Assembly (NCBI GenBank): GCA_910587305.1
Contig: CAJUKV010000042.1
Location: 1-30,875 of the forward strand
Direction: 5' to 3'
Source of the DNA: an uncultured Lachnospiraceae bacterium
GTDB taxonomy: Bacteria; Bacillota; Clostridia; Lachnospirales; Lachnospiraceae
Length of the DNA: 30,875 bases
Made by a program: the position numbers and the translations under genes. Under the pieces are notes generated by a model. The model searched no databases. It saw only the letters and a list, made by a program, of their open reading frames with translations, and was not told the origin of the DNA. Each line of letters begins with the position of its first letter. Within the stretch, counting starts at the first letter, position 1. Below are positions 16,424 to 24,780 of this stretch, in pieces.

Positions 16424-16522
16424 TAGCAAACGACATTAGAAATTTCGTTTTCGGTCTTGCAAAAACTTTCATATATGGTTTTTGCAAGAGCCGGAAACAG
16501 AAATTTATTATGTCGTTTGCTA
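16424..16522. mobile_element. Palindromic MITE-like element
   Basis: A 99-bp near-palindrome. Left arm TAGCAAACGACAT...TCTTGCAAAAAC (16424-16466) and right arm GTTTTTGCAAGA...ATGTCGTTTGCTA (about 16479-16522) match over about 43 bp with few mismatches, leaving a roughly 12-base loop TTTCATATATGG. No coding capacity is seen. It lies 24 bp upstream of the ABC ATPase start codon. A small non-autonomous element is the best reading; a strong terminator-like hairpin is an alternative. Confidence 0.6.
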
Positions 16523-16579
16523 TAGTTATAAATATCATCCCAATTATACTGAAAACAATAGCAAATGTCCATATAAAGA

Positions 16580-16604
16580 GAGGTCATCCTTTCCCGATGA
16601 CCTC
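16580..16604 (-). terminator. Terminator after spoVG
   Basis: GAGGTCATC (16580-16588) pairs perfectly with GATGACCTC (16596-16604) around a seven-base loop, 29 bp downstream of the spoVG stop. On the minus strand the stem is followed by TCTTTATAT, a modest T-rich tail. Confidence 0.7.
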
Positions 16605-16633
16605 CTTTTCCTATTTTACCAATTGCCTTTGTC

Positions 16634-16912
16634 TTATAATATTTCCCCGTCCGGCTCTGACAGCGCCTTCTGATATCTGTCCAGAATAATGCTCTGTATT
16701 TTTTCCCGCGTGGACGAGTTAATAGGATGGGCGATATCTCGATATTCGCCGTCTGTCGCTTTCTTACTGGGCATTGCTATAAAAAGTCCTTTATCTCCTT
16801 CTATTACCTTAATATCATGAACTACAAATTCATCATCAATGGTAATCGAAACGATAGCACGCATCTTGCCCTCTTTCGTAATTTTTCTTACACGCACATC
16901 AGTAATTTGCAT
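16634..16912 (-). CDS. spoVG: Septation regulator SpoVG
   Basis: A small nucleic-acid-binding regulator, linked to septation and sporulation in Bacillus and to RNA/DNA binding in other species. The 92-residue length and sequence are canonical: MQITDVRVRKI at the N-terminus, MRAIVSITIDDEFVVHDIKVIEG (18-40), FIAMPSKK (49-56) and the C-terminal DIAHPINSSTREKI helix (about 60-73). The start follows AGGGGGAAGGACA. It lies about 100 bp after glgD; a separate promoter is possible but I saw no convincing one. Confidence 0.97.
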   Translation of the reverse strand: MQITDVRVRKITKEGKMRAIVSITIDDEFVVHDIKVIEGDKGLFIAMPSKKATDGEYRDIAHPINSSTREKIQSIILDRYQKALSEPDGEIL

Positions 16913-17010
16913 TGTCCTTCCCCCTTAGTTGATTATTTAACATCTATGGTCTTAGCCATGTCCAAAATCAGCTTCTTGTGAAGCACGTAAATTCTTCCTG
17001 CCCGCATTCA

Positions 17011-18129
17011 TTACATAACGTATCTGTTGTTTCTCTCTAGTACAATCTTGATGCCATCAGTACCCGCATGATAGGAATTTGCCCGAATCGTATCGCGGCT
17101 TTCCACAATGCAATTCTCAATGCGGGTATTGTCTCCGATATACACGTCATTTAAAATAATAGAATTTTTAATGTAGCAGTTGTTTCCTATGTAAGCCTTT
17201 TTGAAAATAACGGAATCCTCCACAATCCCATTTACAATACAGCCGCTGGAAATCAGGCTGTTTCTGACCTGTGAGCCCACATTATATTTTGCCAGCGGCA
17301 GATCCTCCACCTTAGAATAAATGTCCGGATACTGTTTAAAAAAATAATCTCTCGTTTCCGGCTTAAGGAAATCCATATTCGTACTGAAATAATCCTCCAC
17401 TGTCGCTATATTCCGCCAGTACTCTAAAAGCTTGTACCCGTAAATCCTTTTTATGTTCTTATAACGAATCAGAATATCCTTAACAAAATCATATCTGTCT
17501 TCCTGCGCGCATTTTTCAATCATTTCTATCAGCTGACGCCTTCTGACCACATAAATACCACAGGAAATTGTATTGGATTTGGCCACTATGGGTTTTTCTT
17601 CAAACTCCTCTATCCGGCTTTCTTCATTCATCCTGACCGTGCCAAACCGCTCCACATTCGTTTCAGCCGGCATGCTCTTACATACCACAGTAATGTCGGC
17701 CTTCTTTGCAATATGGTATTCCAATACCTTGTTGTAATCCAGCTTATATACACAATCGCCGGAAGTAATCACCACATAAGGTTCATGACTGTTTTTTAGG
17801 AAAGACAAGTTCTGTGCAATGGCGTCCGCCGTTCCCCTGTACCAGTAATTGTTTTCTGAAGTAACTGCCGGGGTAAATACATATAATCCGCCCTGCTTAC
17901 GTCCAAAATCCCACCATTTGGAGGAATTTAAATGTTCGTTCAGGCTTTTTGCATTATACTGGGTAAATACCGCTACCTTTTGAATATGGGAATTTGTCAT
18001 ATTGCTTAATGCAAAGTCAATACTCCGGTAGCTCCCCGCAATCGGCATCGCACACACAGCCCTTTTCTTTGAGAGTTCTCTCATCCTGTAATTGTTTCCG
18101 CCTGCCAATATTATACCAATTGCCCTCAC
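17011..18129 (-). CDS. glgD: GlgD, non-catalytic ADP-glucose pyrophosphorylase subunit
   Basis: A 372-residue partner of GlgC in glycogen synthesis. It keeps the nucleotidyltransferase fold and C-terminal hexapeptide beta-helix (about 275-350) but has lost the catalytic signature. The GlgC loop GGQGSRL is GGNNYRM here, SGDHIYKMDY is SGDCVYKLDY, and the metal-site motif GYWKDVGT is EYWRNIAT. These changes support a regulatory role, as known for Firmicute GlgD. The start is GTG overlapping the glgC stop (GTGA), so it is translationally coupled to glgC. Confidence 0.93.
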   Translation of the reverse strand: MRAIGIILAGGNNYRMRELSKKRAVCAMPIAGSYRSIDFALSNMTNSHIQKVAVFTQYNAKSLNEHLNSSKWWDFGRKQGGLYVFTPAVTSENNYWYRGTADAIAQNLSFLKNSHEPYVVITSGDCVYKLDYNKVLEYHIAKKADITVVCKSMPAETNVERFGTVRMNEESRIEEFEEKPIVAKSNTISCGIYVVRRRQLIEMIEKCAQEDRYDFVKDILIRYKNIKRIYGYKLLEYWRNIATVEDYFSTNMDFLKPETRDYFFKQYPDIYSKVEDLPLAKYNVGSQVRNSLISSGCIVNGIVEDSVIFKKAYIGNNCYIKNSIILNDVYIGDNTRIENCIVESRDTIRANSYHAGTDGIKIVLERNNRYVM

Positions 18130-19400
18130 CGCTCATCACCTGCCTTAATAAATGTTTTTCCGCTTGCAAGACAATTATCAGGATAATCTTCCCTTGAAGT
18201 AACTCCGAATATACAAGAGTTCTTTCCTACTGTGATGTCATCCGGTATTACACTCTTCTCTCCCACTGTGACAATACCATTGTTATAAATTTGAGGCTCC
18301 GTTTCATTGGGGACTTCATCTCCCATGCCAAGCCTCACGTTATTTCCGATTGTAACGTTTTCAGCTACGATTGCCTTATGGCATTTACATCCGGCGCCAA
18401 TTACCGTATTATTCATAATAATAGAATCCGTCACCACCGTATCTTTTCCAATTATGACGCCGCAGCCAATGACGGAATTGTATACTTTACCAAAAATTTC
18501 CGTTCCTTCTCCTACAATACTTCTTTCTACCACGGAATCATTTGCTATGTACTGGGGAGGCAGAATTTCGCTTTTGGTGTAAATCTTCCAGTATTCCTCA
18601 TACAGATTAAATTCGGGTACAATATCAATCAGCTCCATATTTGCTTCCCAGTAAGAGCTTAAGGTTCCCACATCCTTCCAGTAGCCGTTAAATTCATAGG
18701 CATAAAGGGATTCTCCCTTGCTGTGGCAATAAGGAATAATATGTTTCCCAAAATCCAGCCCCGGCTGGTTTGCATTTGCCACAAGCGCTTCCTTAAGGGT
18801 CTTCCAGTTAAAAATATAAATACCCATGGAAGCCAGATTGCTCCTTGGATTTGCAGGTTTTTCCTCAAAATCAATTATCTGCTTCTTTTCATCCGTAATC
18901 ATAATGCCGAAGCGCTTCGCCTCTTCCATAGGAACCGGCATTACCGCAATTGTAGCTTCCGCTTTCTTTTCCTTATGGAAATCCAACATAATCTCATAAT
19001 CCATCTTATATATATGATCTCCGGAAAGTATCAGGACATACTCCGGATTGAAGCTTTCCATGTAATCCAGATTTTGGTAAATTGCATTGGCAGTACCTGT
19101 ATACCACTCACTGTTGGAAATCTTTTCATAGGGCGGAAGAACCGTTACCCCACCGATATTCCTGTCCAAATCCCACGGGATACCGATTCCAATATGTGTA
19201 TTTAATCTCAAAGGCTGATACTGTGTCAAAACGCCCACCGTGTCTATTCCGGAATTGATACAATTGCTTAGAGGAAAATCAATAATCCTGTACTTTCCTC
19301 CAAAGGATACCGCCGGCTTGGCCACCTTAGATGTCAGCACGCCTAACCTGCTTCCCTGACCGCCTGCTAAGAGCATGGCAATCATTTCTTTTTTTATCAT
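18126..19400 (-). CDS. glgC: Glucose-1-phosphate adenylyltransferase, catalytic subunit
   Basis: Makes ADP-glucose from glucose 1-phosphate and ATP, the committed step of bacterial glycogen synthesis. The 424-residue product has the pyrophosphorylase loop LAGGQGSRL (about 11-19), substrate motifs WYTGTANAIYQN, SGDHIYKMDY and IDFEEKP, the metal-site GYWKDVGT, and a C-terminal left-handed beta-helix. The ribosome-binding site GGGGGATTAAT comes from a leader repeat at 19401-19461. It overlaps glgD, forming a two-subunit enzyme operon; no glycogen synthase or branching gene is in the window. Confidence 0.95.
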   Translation of the reverse strand: MIKKEMIAMLLAGGQGSRLGVLTSKVAKPAVSFGGKYRIIDFPLSNCINSGIDTVGVLTQYQPLRLNTHIGIGIPWDLDRNIGGVTVLPPYEKISNSEWYTGTANAIYQNLDYMESFNPEYVLILSGDHIYKMDYEIMLDFHKEKKAEATIAVMPVPMEEAKRFGIMITDEKKQIIDFEEKPANPRSNLASMGIYIFNWKTLKEALVANANQPGLDFGKHIIPYCHSKGESLYAYEFNGYWKDVGTLSSYWEANMELIDIVPEFNLYEEYWKIYTKSEILPPQYIANDSVVERSIVGEGTEIFGKVYNSVIGCGVIIGKDTVVTDSIIMNNTVIGAGCKCHKAIVAENVTIGNNVRLGMGDEVPNETEPQIYNNGIVTVGEKSVIPDDITVGKNSCIFGVTSREDYPDNCLASGKTFIKAGDER

Positions 19401-19461
19401 ATTAATCCCCCATTCTTGCCGGCAAACCGCAAATTTAGGTGTGGCACAAATTCGTTGTGCT
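19401..19461 (-). repeat. 5' leader repeat of glgC
   Basis: The same leader family as before ybaB and the acetyltransferase gene. On the minus strand it has GCACAACGAATTTGTGCC, ACACCTAAATTTGCGG and GGCAAGAATGGGGGATTAAT before the ATG. Here the hairpin is AATTT-GTG-CCA-CAC-CT-AAATT. The rest of the 19401-19813 gap holds the divergent glgC and murC promoters and AT-rich DNA; no gene is seen. Confidence 0.75.
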
Positions 19462-19540
19462 ATCCTCCATGCTTCCTAAACAAATATACCGAACTGTTTA
19501 AACTGTTACAATACAGGTACCAATCATAAAATATATGAAT

Positions 19541-19569
19541 AGTATATCATAGGTTTATCGAAAAGTGAA
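19541..19569 (-). promoter_or_regulatory. Candidate glgC promoter
   Basis: Minus strand: TTCACT (19564-19569), 17 bp, TATACT (19541-19546). It would give a leader of roughly 130 bases containing the repeat at 19401-19461. Confidence 0.55.
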
Positions 19570-19717
19570 TATTGTTTACAAAATTTTTATTAAAATATAT
19601 TGCTTTTATGTAAATTTTCTACAATACATTGCCTTTTCTCAAGCTCATAATCTTCATAATTTTCAAACATATTGTATATGATTTCTTTTTCTCTATCTTA
19701 TTTTGTTGAAAATGCCA

Positions 19718-19746
19718 TTGGTTTTTATTGTGTAATTATATATAAT
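19718..19746 (+). promoter_or_regulatory. Candidate murC promoter
   Basis: TTGGTT (19718-19723), 17 bp, TATAAT (19741-19746), about 65 bp before the murC start codon. Confidence 0.6.
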
Positions 19747-19773
19747 TAGGTCAAAACTATATTAGTCAAATCC

Positions 19774-19795
19774 CCAGGAAATAAACTCTTCCTGG
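19774..19795 (+). promoter_or_regulatory. Hairpin just before the murC ribosome-binding site
   Basis: CCAGGAA (19774-19780) pairs perfectly with TTCCTGG (19789-19795) around an eight-base loop. The stem ends about six bases before CGGAGG. It could modulate murC translation or protect the 5' end; nothing more can be said from one sequence. Confidence 0.4.
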
Positions 19796-19813
19796 AAAAA
19801 CGGAGGTTTCATC

Positions 19814-21190
19814 ATGTACCAGATAAATTTTAACCGCCCTGTTTCCATACATTTTATCGGAATAGGCGGAATCAGTATGAGTGGTCTTGCCGAAATTTTA
19901 ATGGATGAGGGTTTTTCCGTATCCGGTTCCGACGCAAAGCCCTCTCCTTTGACCAAGCGCCTTGCCAAAAAAGGGGCCGTCATTTATTACGGGCAGCGTG
20001 CGGAAAATCTAAACGATTCCATTGACCTTGTGGTCTATACCAGCGCCATTCATCCTGACAATCCGGAATACATTGCCATGCAGGAAAGAGGCATTCCCTC
20101 CCTGACCCGCGCCCAGCTCTTAGGACAGATGATGAAAAATTATGATCTGCCCATAGCCATAAGCGGCACCCACGGAAAAACTACTACCACCTCAATGGCT
20201 TCGGAAATCCTCTTAGAGGCGGGGACGGATCCCACCCTTTCCATAGGCGGTATTCTAAAGGCCATCGACGGAAATATCCGTGTTGGCCATGGCCCCTACT
20301 TTGTAACGGAGGCCTGCGAATATACCAACAGTTTCTTAAGCTTTTTCCCTAAGATCGGCGTTATCCTCAATGTGGAAGAAGATCATCTGGACTTTTTTAA
20401 GGATATCGCTGACATTCGCAATTCCTTCCACCGGTTTGCGGCTCTTTTACCTGAAAACGGCACCCTCATTATCAATGGTGAAATCCCTGAAATAAATACC
20501 ATCCTGGAGGGCCTTAGCTGCCGCGTTATTACCTACGGCAAAACGGGTGAATATGATTATCATCCGGAGCAGATAAGCTACCAAAACGGATGCGCCAATT
20601 TTCTTGTTGTCGGAAAAAACGGCCTAAAAGAAACTATTTCTTTAAGCGTCCCCGGCGAACACAATATTTATAATGCAATGGCGGCCATTGCATTAGCAGA
20701 TTTGCTTGCCATTGATTTTTCCGTGGTCAAAAAGGCATTAAGCAATTTTCACGGTACCGACCGGCGCTTTGAATACAAAGGAAAGGTTCAGGGAGTTACT
20801 ATAATAGATGATTATGCACATCACCCCACGGAAATTACCGCAACCTTAAATGCGGCGCAAAATTATCCTCATGCAACCCTTTGGTGCGTATTTCAGCCTC
20901 ATACCTTCTCTCGTACCAAAGCTTTTATGAAAGAGTTTGCCAAAGCTTTGTCCCTGGCTGACCGTGTGGTTCTTTCGGACATTTATCCTGCCCGGGAGAC
21001 CGACAGCCTTGGCATCAGTTCCGAAACCCTGAAAAAGGAAATCGAAGCTTTGGGAAAAACCTGCTACTATTTCCCCTCCTTTGAAGAAATTGAAAATTTT
21101 CTTTTAAAAAATTGTACACAAAATGATTTGTTGATAACTATGGGGGCCGGAGATGTTTTAAACATTGGAGAAAATCTTTTAAAGCGATAG
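19814..21190 (+). CDS. murC: UDP-N-acetylmuramate--L-alanine ligase
   Basis: Adds L-alanine to UDP-MurNAc, the first amino acid of the peptidoglycan stem peptide; cytosolic and ATP dependent. The 458-residue length is typical. It has the N-terminal nucleotide-binding GIGGISMSGLA (16-26), the ATP loop GTHGKTTTT (118-126), TEACEYTNSFL, LNVEEDHLDFF (Mur ligase signature), DRRFEYKG and DDYAHHPTEI in the C-terminal domain. The start follows GGAGGTTTCATC. murF and ddl, which act later in the same pathway, lie 8 kb away on the other strand. Confidence 0.97.
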   Translation: MYQINFNRPVSIHFIGIGGISMSGLAEILMDEGFSVSGSDAKPSPLTKRLAKKGAVIYYGQRAENLNDSIDLVVYTSAIHPDNPEYIAMQERGIPSLTRAQLLGQMMKNYDLPIAISGTHGKTTTTSMASEILLEAGTDPTLSIGGILKAIDGNIRVGHGPYFVTEACEYTNSFLSFFPKIGVILNVEEDHLDFFKDIADIRNSFHRFAALLPENGTLIINGEIPEINTILEGLSCRVITYGKTGEYDYHPEQISYQNGCANFLVVGKNGLKETISLSVPGEHNIYNAMAAIALADLLAIDFSVVKKALSNFHGTDRRFEYKGKVQGVTIIDDYAHHPTEITATLNAAQNYPHATLWCVFQPHTFSRTKAFMKEFAKALSLADRVVLSDIYPARETDSLGISSETLKKEIEALGKTCYYFPSFEEIENFLLKNCTQNDLLITMGAGDVLNIGENLLKR

Positions 21191-21349
21191 TTGTCCACAT
21201 TTTCCACATATTTAAACGCCGGAAATGGTTTTTAAATATGTGGATATTTTTTGAAACTGCGTCCCTGAAAATTACCTGTATTTTACAGGCATTTTCCCCT
21301 GGTAAATGTGTTTTCCCACTTTATTTCCACAATATCCACACTTTCCACA
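21191..21349 (+). promoter_or_regulatory. Cluster of DnaA-box-like 9-mers
   Basis: Six matches to the DnaA box (TTATNCACA) with one or two mismatches: TTGTCCACA (21191-21199) and TTTTCCACA (21200-21208) abutting head to tail, ATATCCACA in reverse (21239-21247), then ATTTCCACA, ATATCCACA and CTTTCCACA abutting at 21323-21349. The cluster precedes the genes for a DnaD-like protein and a helicase loader. The first three also form part of a terminator-like hairpin, so chance overlap must be considered for those. Confidence 0.5.
21204..21253 (+). terminator. Terminator-like hairpin after murC
   Basis: CCACATATTTAAA (21204-21216) pairs perfectly with TTTAAATATGTGG (21231-21243) around a 14-base loop, then ATATTTTTTG. 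It starts about 14 bp after the murC stop. A second short hairpin CCTGTA-TTT-TACAGG lies at 21275-21289. Confidence 0.6.
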
Positions 21350-21395
21350 AAATCCGGAAAGCCTTGTAAATACTCGCTTCCTGAAATTTTTCCTA

Positions 21396-21424
21396 TTTCA
21401 ATTTCGGATTGCTTATGCTATAAT
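21396..21424 (+). promoter_or_regulatory. Candidate promoter for the DnaD/helicase-loader genes
   Basis: An extended -10 TGCTATAAT (TATAAT at 21419-21424) with a weak -35 TTTCAA 17 bp upstream. It lies about 50 bp before the DnaD-like start codon and about 47 bp downstream of the last DnaA-box-like site. Confidence 0.6.
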
Positions 21425-21474
21425 TCAATTTGCTTTCAATTCGTGTAAATAAGATAAAGGTCAGGTGGCAGCTC

Positions 21475-22518
21475 ATGAGTCGCTTTAAAATTTATCAGGA
21501 AAATTATTCCGATATAACCGTTGTATCCAACTTGTTCATTGACGAGTACATGAAGGATGCCAACGATGCACAGTTAAAAATATATTTATACCTGCTCCGC
21601 GTCATGGGCGCCGGCCGCTCTACCAGTGTGTCCGACATCGCGGATCAGTTTAACCACACGGAAAAAGACGTTGTGCGGGCTCTTAAATATTGGGAAAAGA
21701 ACCGTCTCCTTGCTTTAGAATATGATGAGGCTAAGAACCTTTCGGGGGTTCGTCTTCTCGACGTGTCCAGGCGCTCTGCTAACGATGTGGTGTCATTAGC
21801 TCCCGTCGTGCAGCTACCGCCCAAACAGGAGACTCCTGATGCAAAATCCGAATTTTCCAAGCCCTCCTACAGTCTTGACCAGCTAAAGGAATTTCAGAAT
21901 AAAGAAGAAACCGCCCAGCTTCTCTTTGTTGCCGAGCAGTATATCGGCAGGCCTTTAAGCCCTTCCGAGATAAAAACCATTCTCTTTTTTGCGGACAGGC
22001 TTGGCTTTTCCGAAGACCTGATAGATTACCTGATCCAGTACTGCGTTGACAAGGGCAAAAAGGATTTCCGTTACATAGAAAAAGTTGCTATCAGCTGGGC
22101 CCAAGAGGGGATCACCACGCCAAAGCAGGCAGCTAAATTTGCCATAAAATATGACAAGTCCGTCTACGACGTAATGAAAGCCCTGGGTAAATCAGGCATT
22201 CCTACCAAAGCGGAAGCCGATTATGTAATTAAGTGGAATAAAACATACGGATTTACAAAAGATATTATCCTCGAAGCCTGCAGCCGGACGGTCATGGCTA
22301 CGGACAACCATCGATTTGAGTACGCTGACAGCATCTTATCCAGCTGGCATAAAAAGCAGGTTCATCATAAATCCGATATTAAAGCCTTAGACGAGGCCTA
22401 TGCAAAGAGCAAGGCCCCATCGGCAAAGCCCCGCGGCAAAAATATTGATCAGTTTAACCAGTTTATGCACAGCGAATATGATTTTGACGAGCTTGAGAAA
22501 GAAATCTTAAGCAATTAA
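21475..22518 (+). CDS. DnaD domain protein (replication initiation)
   Basis: A 347-residue protein with an N-terminal winged-helix (SRFKIYQENYSDITVVSNLFIDEYM, then DAQLKIYLYLLRVMG and TEKDVVRALKYWEKNRLL, about 1-85) as in DnaD/DnaB primosome proteins. One or two DnaD-type helical domains follow: LLFVAEQYIGRPLSPSEIKTILFFADRLGF (about 145-175) and a region ending in the YIEKVAISWAQEGI signature (about 198-211). It helps load the replicative helicase in Firmicutes. The frame is open from 21430, but the ATG at 21475 follows AGGTGGCAGCTC and gives the natural N-terminus. It is followed by the helicase loader gene after 58 bp. Confidence 0.85.
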   Translation: MSRFKIYQENYSDITVVSNLFIDEYMKDANDAQLKIYLYLLRVMGAGRSTSVSDIADQFNHTEKDVVRALKYWEKNRLLALEYDEAKNLSGVRLLDVSRRSANDVVSLAPVVQLPPKQETPDAKSEFSKPSYSLDQLKEFQNKEETAQLLFVAEQYIGRPLSPSEIKTILFFADRLGFSEDLIDYLIQYCVDKGKKDFRYIEKVAISWAQEGITTPKQAAKFAIKYDKSVYDVMKALGKSGIPTKAEADYVIKWNKTYGFTKDIILEACSRTVMATDNHRFEYADSILSSWHKKQVHHKSDIKALDEAYAKSKAPSAKPRGKNIDQFNQFMHSEYDFDELEKEILSN

Positions 22519-22576
22519 CAAAAGGTCTTGTATTTTGTTCTTGACAGGGCCTCGCACTATTATAAGGAGAACTACT

Positions 22577-23548
22577 GTGGCGCTTAGCAACTCCCAATAT
22601 GAAACTATCATGCATGAATATGAGGTCAGGCAAACCTCTGCCCGTCATCTTTTAGAAGAACGGACGGCAGAAGTTTATTCCCACGTAGAAGGTTATCGCG
22701 ATCTGTGCGAATCCATCGCTTCCCTGTGCGTATCCCAGGGAAAAAAGCTTCTTAGCGGCGACGAAAATGCATTGAAAGACCTGCATGTCTCCATAAACTC
22801 TCTTTCCGCTAAAAAGCAAAGTCTTCTTATAAAGGCAGGTTATCCGGCCGATTACCTTACGCCCGTCTATCACTGTCCTGACTGTATGGATACCGGTTAT
22901 ATAGAAGGCGTCAAGTGTCATTGTTTTAAACAGGCCGTCATTGATCTTTTATATGAGCAGTCGGGCATTCGCGAGCAGTTGGAGCAGGAAAATTTCGGCA
23001 CACTTTCTTATGACTATTATCAGGGCGAGGATTTACAGCGCTTTCAAAACGCTGTAAAAGAATGCAAAAACTTTATAAAAACTTTTGATTCGGGCTATCA
23101 TAATTTATTTTTTTATGGTACAGTAGGTACAGGCAAATCTTTTCTATCCGGCTGCATTGCCAGGGAACTGATTGAAAGCGGGCATTCCGTTATATATTTC
23201 AGCGCTGCCGGACTCTTTGAAACTCTCTCCAGAAACATGTTCGATTACAAAAATAAAGATGATATTGTCAATTTTCATGAAGAATTATATGGCTGTGATC
23301 TGCTCATCATCGATGACCTTGGAACTGAATACACCAGCAATGTTGCCGTTTCCGTATTTTTCTCCTTGTTAAATCAACGGCATCTAAATAAAAAATCCAC
23401 TATTATTTCAACCAATTTATCCTTAGAGGACTTGAGGAATCGTTACTCAGACCGGGTCTTTTCCCGAATAACCAACCAATATACTATTTGTAAATTTACC
23501 GGAACAGATATCAGAATGTTAAAAAAACGACTCCAAAACAGAAAGTGA
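22577..23548 (+). CDS. DnaC/DnaI-type helicase loader ATPase
   Basis: A 323-residue AAA+ protein that likely loads the replicative helicase. An N-terminal helical region (1-90) is followed by a zinc-ribbon-like cluster (Cys100, Cys103, Cys114, Cys116) similar to DnaI. Then come Walker A GTVGTGKS (181-188), Walker B LLIIDDLG (242-249), sensor-1 STIISTNLS and the arginine-finger region RYSDRVFSRI. The start is GTG at 22577 after AAGGAGAACTACT; the upstream ATG at 22535 has no ribosome-binding site. It is preceded by the DnaD-like gene and followed by prs after 8 bp. Confidence 0.9.
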   Translation: MALSNSQYETIMHEYEVRQTSARHLLEERTAEVYSHVEGYRDLCESIASLCVSQGKKLLSGDENALKDLHVSINSLSAKKQSLLIKAGYPADYLTPVYHCPDCMDTGYIEGVKCHCFKQAVIDLLYEQSGIREQLEQENFGTLSYDYYQGEDLQRFQNAVKECKNFIKTFDSGYHNLFFYGTVGTGKSFLSGCIARELIESGHSVIYFSAAGLFETLSRNMFDYKNKDDIVNFHEELYGCDLLIIDDLGTEYTSNVAVSVFFSLLNQRHLNKKSTIISTNLSLEDLRNRYSDRVFSRITNQYTICKFTGTDIRMLKKRLQNRK

Positions 23549-23556
23549 GGTACCAT

Positions 23557-24747
23557 ATGGCTCAGCGTGAGGAAACAAGAAATTTGGAAACAATACCTGT
23601 AGGTTCCCTTGGGATTATCCCTTTAGAAGGATGTAGAGCTCTTGGCCAAAAGGTGGATAATTATCTGGTAAAATGGCGTACCGTCCGTGAAAGCGAACAT
23701 AAGACAAGCCTTGCCTTTGCCGGTTATCAAAGAGATTCCTACATCTTAAAAGCCCAGGTGCCCCGTTTCGGCTCCGGGGAGGCTAAGGGAATTATTTTAG
23801 AATCCGTAAGGGGAAGCGATCTCTATCTCCTTGTGGATGTTGCAAACTACAGCCTGACTTATTATATGTGCGGGCATGAAAACCACATGTCCCCTGACGA
23901 TCATTATCAGGACTTAAAACGAATTATTGCCGCCGTAGGCGGCAAAGCAAGACGCATCACCGTCATTATGCCTTATCTGTATGAGAGCCGGCAGCATAAA
24001 AGAACTGCCAGAGAATCTCTTGACTGTGCCCTTGCCCTTCAGGAAATGGTTCATATGGGTGTTGATAATATTATTACCTTCGACGCCCATGATCCAAGAG
24101 TCCAAAATGCAATTCCTTTAAACGGTTTCGAGACCGTCCAACCCACCTATCAATTTATTAAGGGTCTGTTAAAGCATGTAAAGGATCTCAGCATTGATTC
24201 GAGCCATATGATGGTTATCAGCCCTGATGAAGGCGGTATGCCCCGTGCTATCTATATGGCAAATGTGCTTGGACTGGATATGGGCATGTTTTATAAAAGA
24301 CGGGACTATACCCGCATTGTAGACGGCCGCAATCCAATTGTTGCCCATGAATTTTTAGGTTCCGATGTTGCCGGAAAGGATATGGTTGTAATTGACGATA
24401 TGATTTCCTCCGGCGAAAGCGTCTTAGAAGTTGCCACCGCCTTAAAGGAGCGCAAAGCCCGTAAAATATTTATCTGCGCTACCTTCGGCCTGTTTACCAA
24501 GGGTCTTGAACGGTTTGATAAAGCATATGAAAACGGTATTATTGATAGAGTTCTGACTACCAATTTAATTTATCAGCCCGTAGAATTACTTGAGCGTGAA
24601 TGGTATATTGACTGCGATATGAGTAAATACATTGCATATATTATTGATACCTTAAACCATGACGCCTCTATCAGCGACCTGCTTAATCCCAACGAGCGCA
24701 TCCAGCGGGTAGTGGCGAAATATAAGGCAAACGAGACCATCAATTGA
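23557..24747 (+). CDS. prs: Ribose-phosphate pyrophosphokinase (long form)
   Basis: Makes PRPP from ribose 5-phosphate and ATP for nucleotide, His and Trp synthesis. It has 396 residues, longer than classical Prs (about 315), as seen in other Clostridia. Motifs include PYLYESRQHKR, FDAHDPRVQNAIP, ISPDEGGMPRA, YKRRDYTRIVDG and the PRPP-binding VVIDDMISSGES. The ATG at 23557 follows AAAGTGAGG; a GTG 12 bases earlier is part of that ribosome-binding region. It begins 8 bp after the helicase loader stop, so it is in the same operon. The coupling of replication genes with prs may only reflect transcription. Confidence 0.92.
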   Translation: MAQREETRNLETIPVGSLGIIPLEGCRALGQKVDNYLVKWRTVRESEHKTSLAFAGYQRDSYILKAQVPRFGSGEAKGIILESVRGSDLYLLVDVANYSLTYYMCGHENHMSPDDHYQDLKRIIAAVGGKARRITVIMPYLYESRQHKRTARESLDCALALQEMVHMGVDNIITFDAHDPRVQNAIPLNGFETVQPTYQFIKGLLKHVKDLSIDSSHMMVISPDEGGMPRAIYMANVLGLDMGMFYKRRDYTRIVDGRNPIVAHEFLGSDVAGKDMVVIDDMISSGESVLEVATALKERKARKIFICATFGLFTKGLERFDKAYENGIIDRVLTTNLIYQPVELLEREWYIDCDMSKYIAYIIDTLNHDASISDLLNPNERIQRVVAKYKANETIN

Positions 24748-24780
24748 TTTTATAACCATATTTTGCAATTTTTGCACGTA

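Noticed and set aside
19774..19813. Riboswitch before murC
   Set aside because: Only one short hairpin is present; no conserved aptamer core of a known class was recognised.
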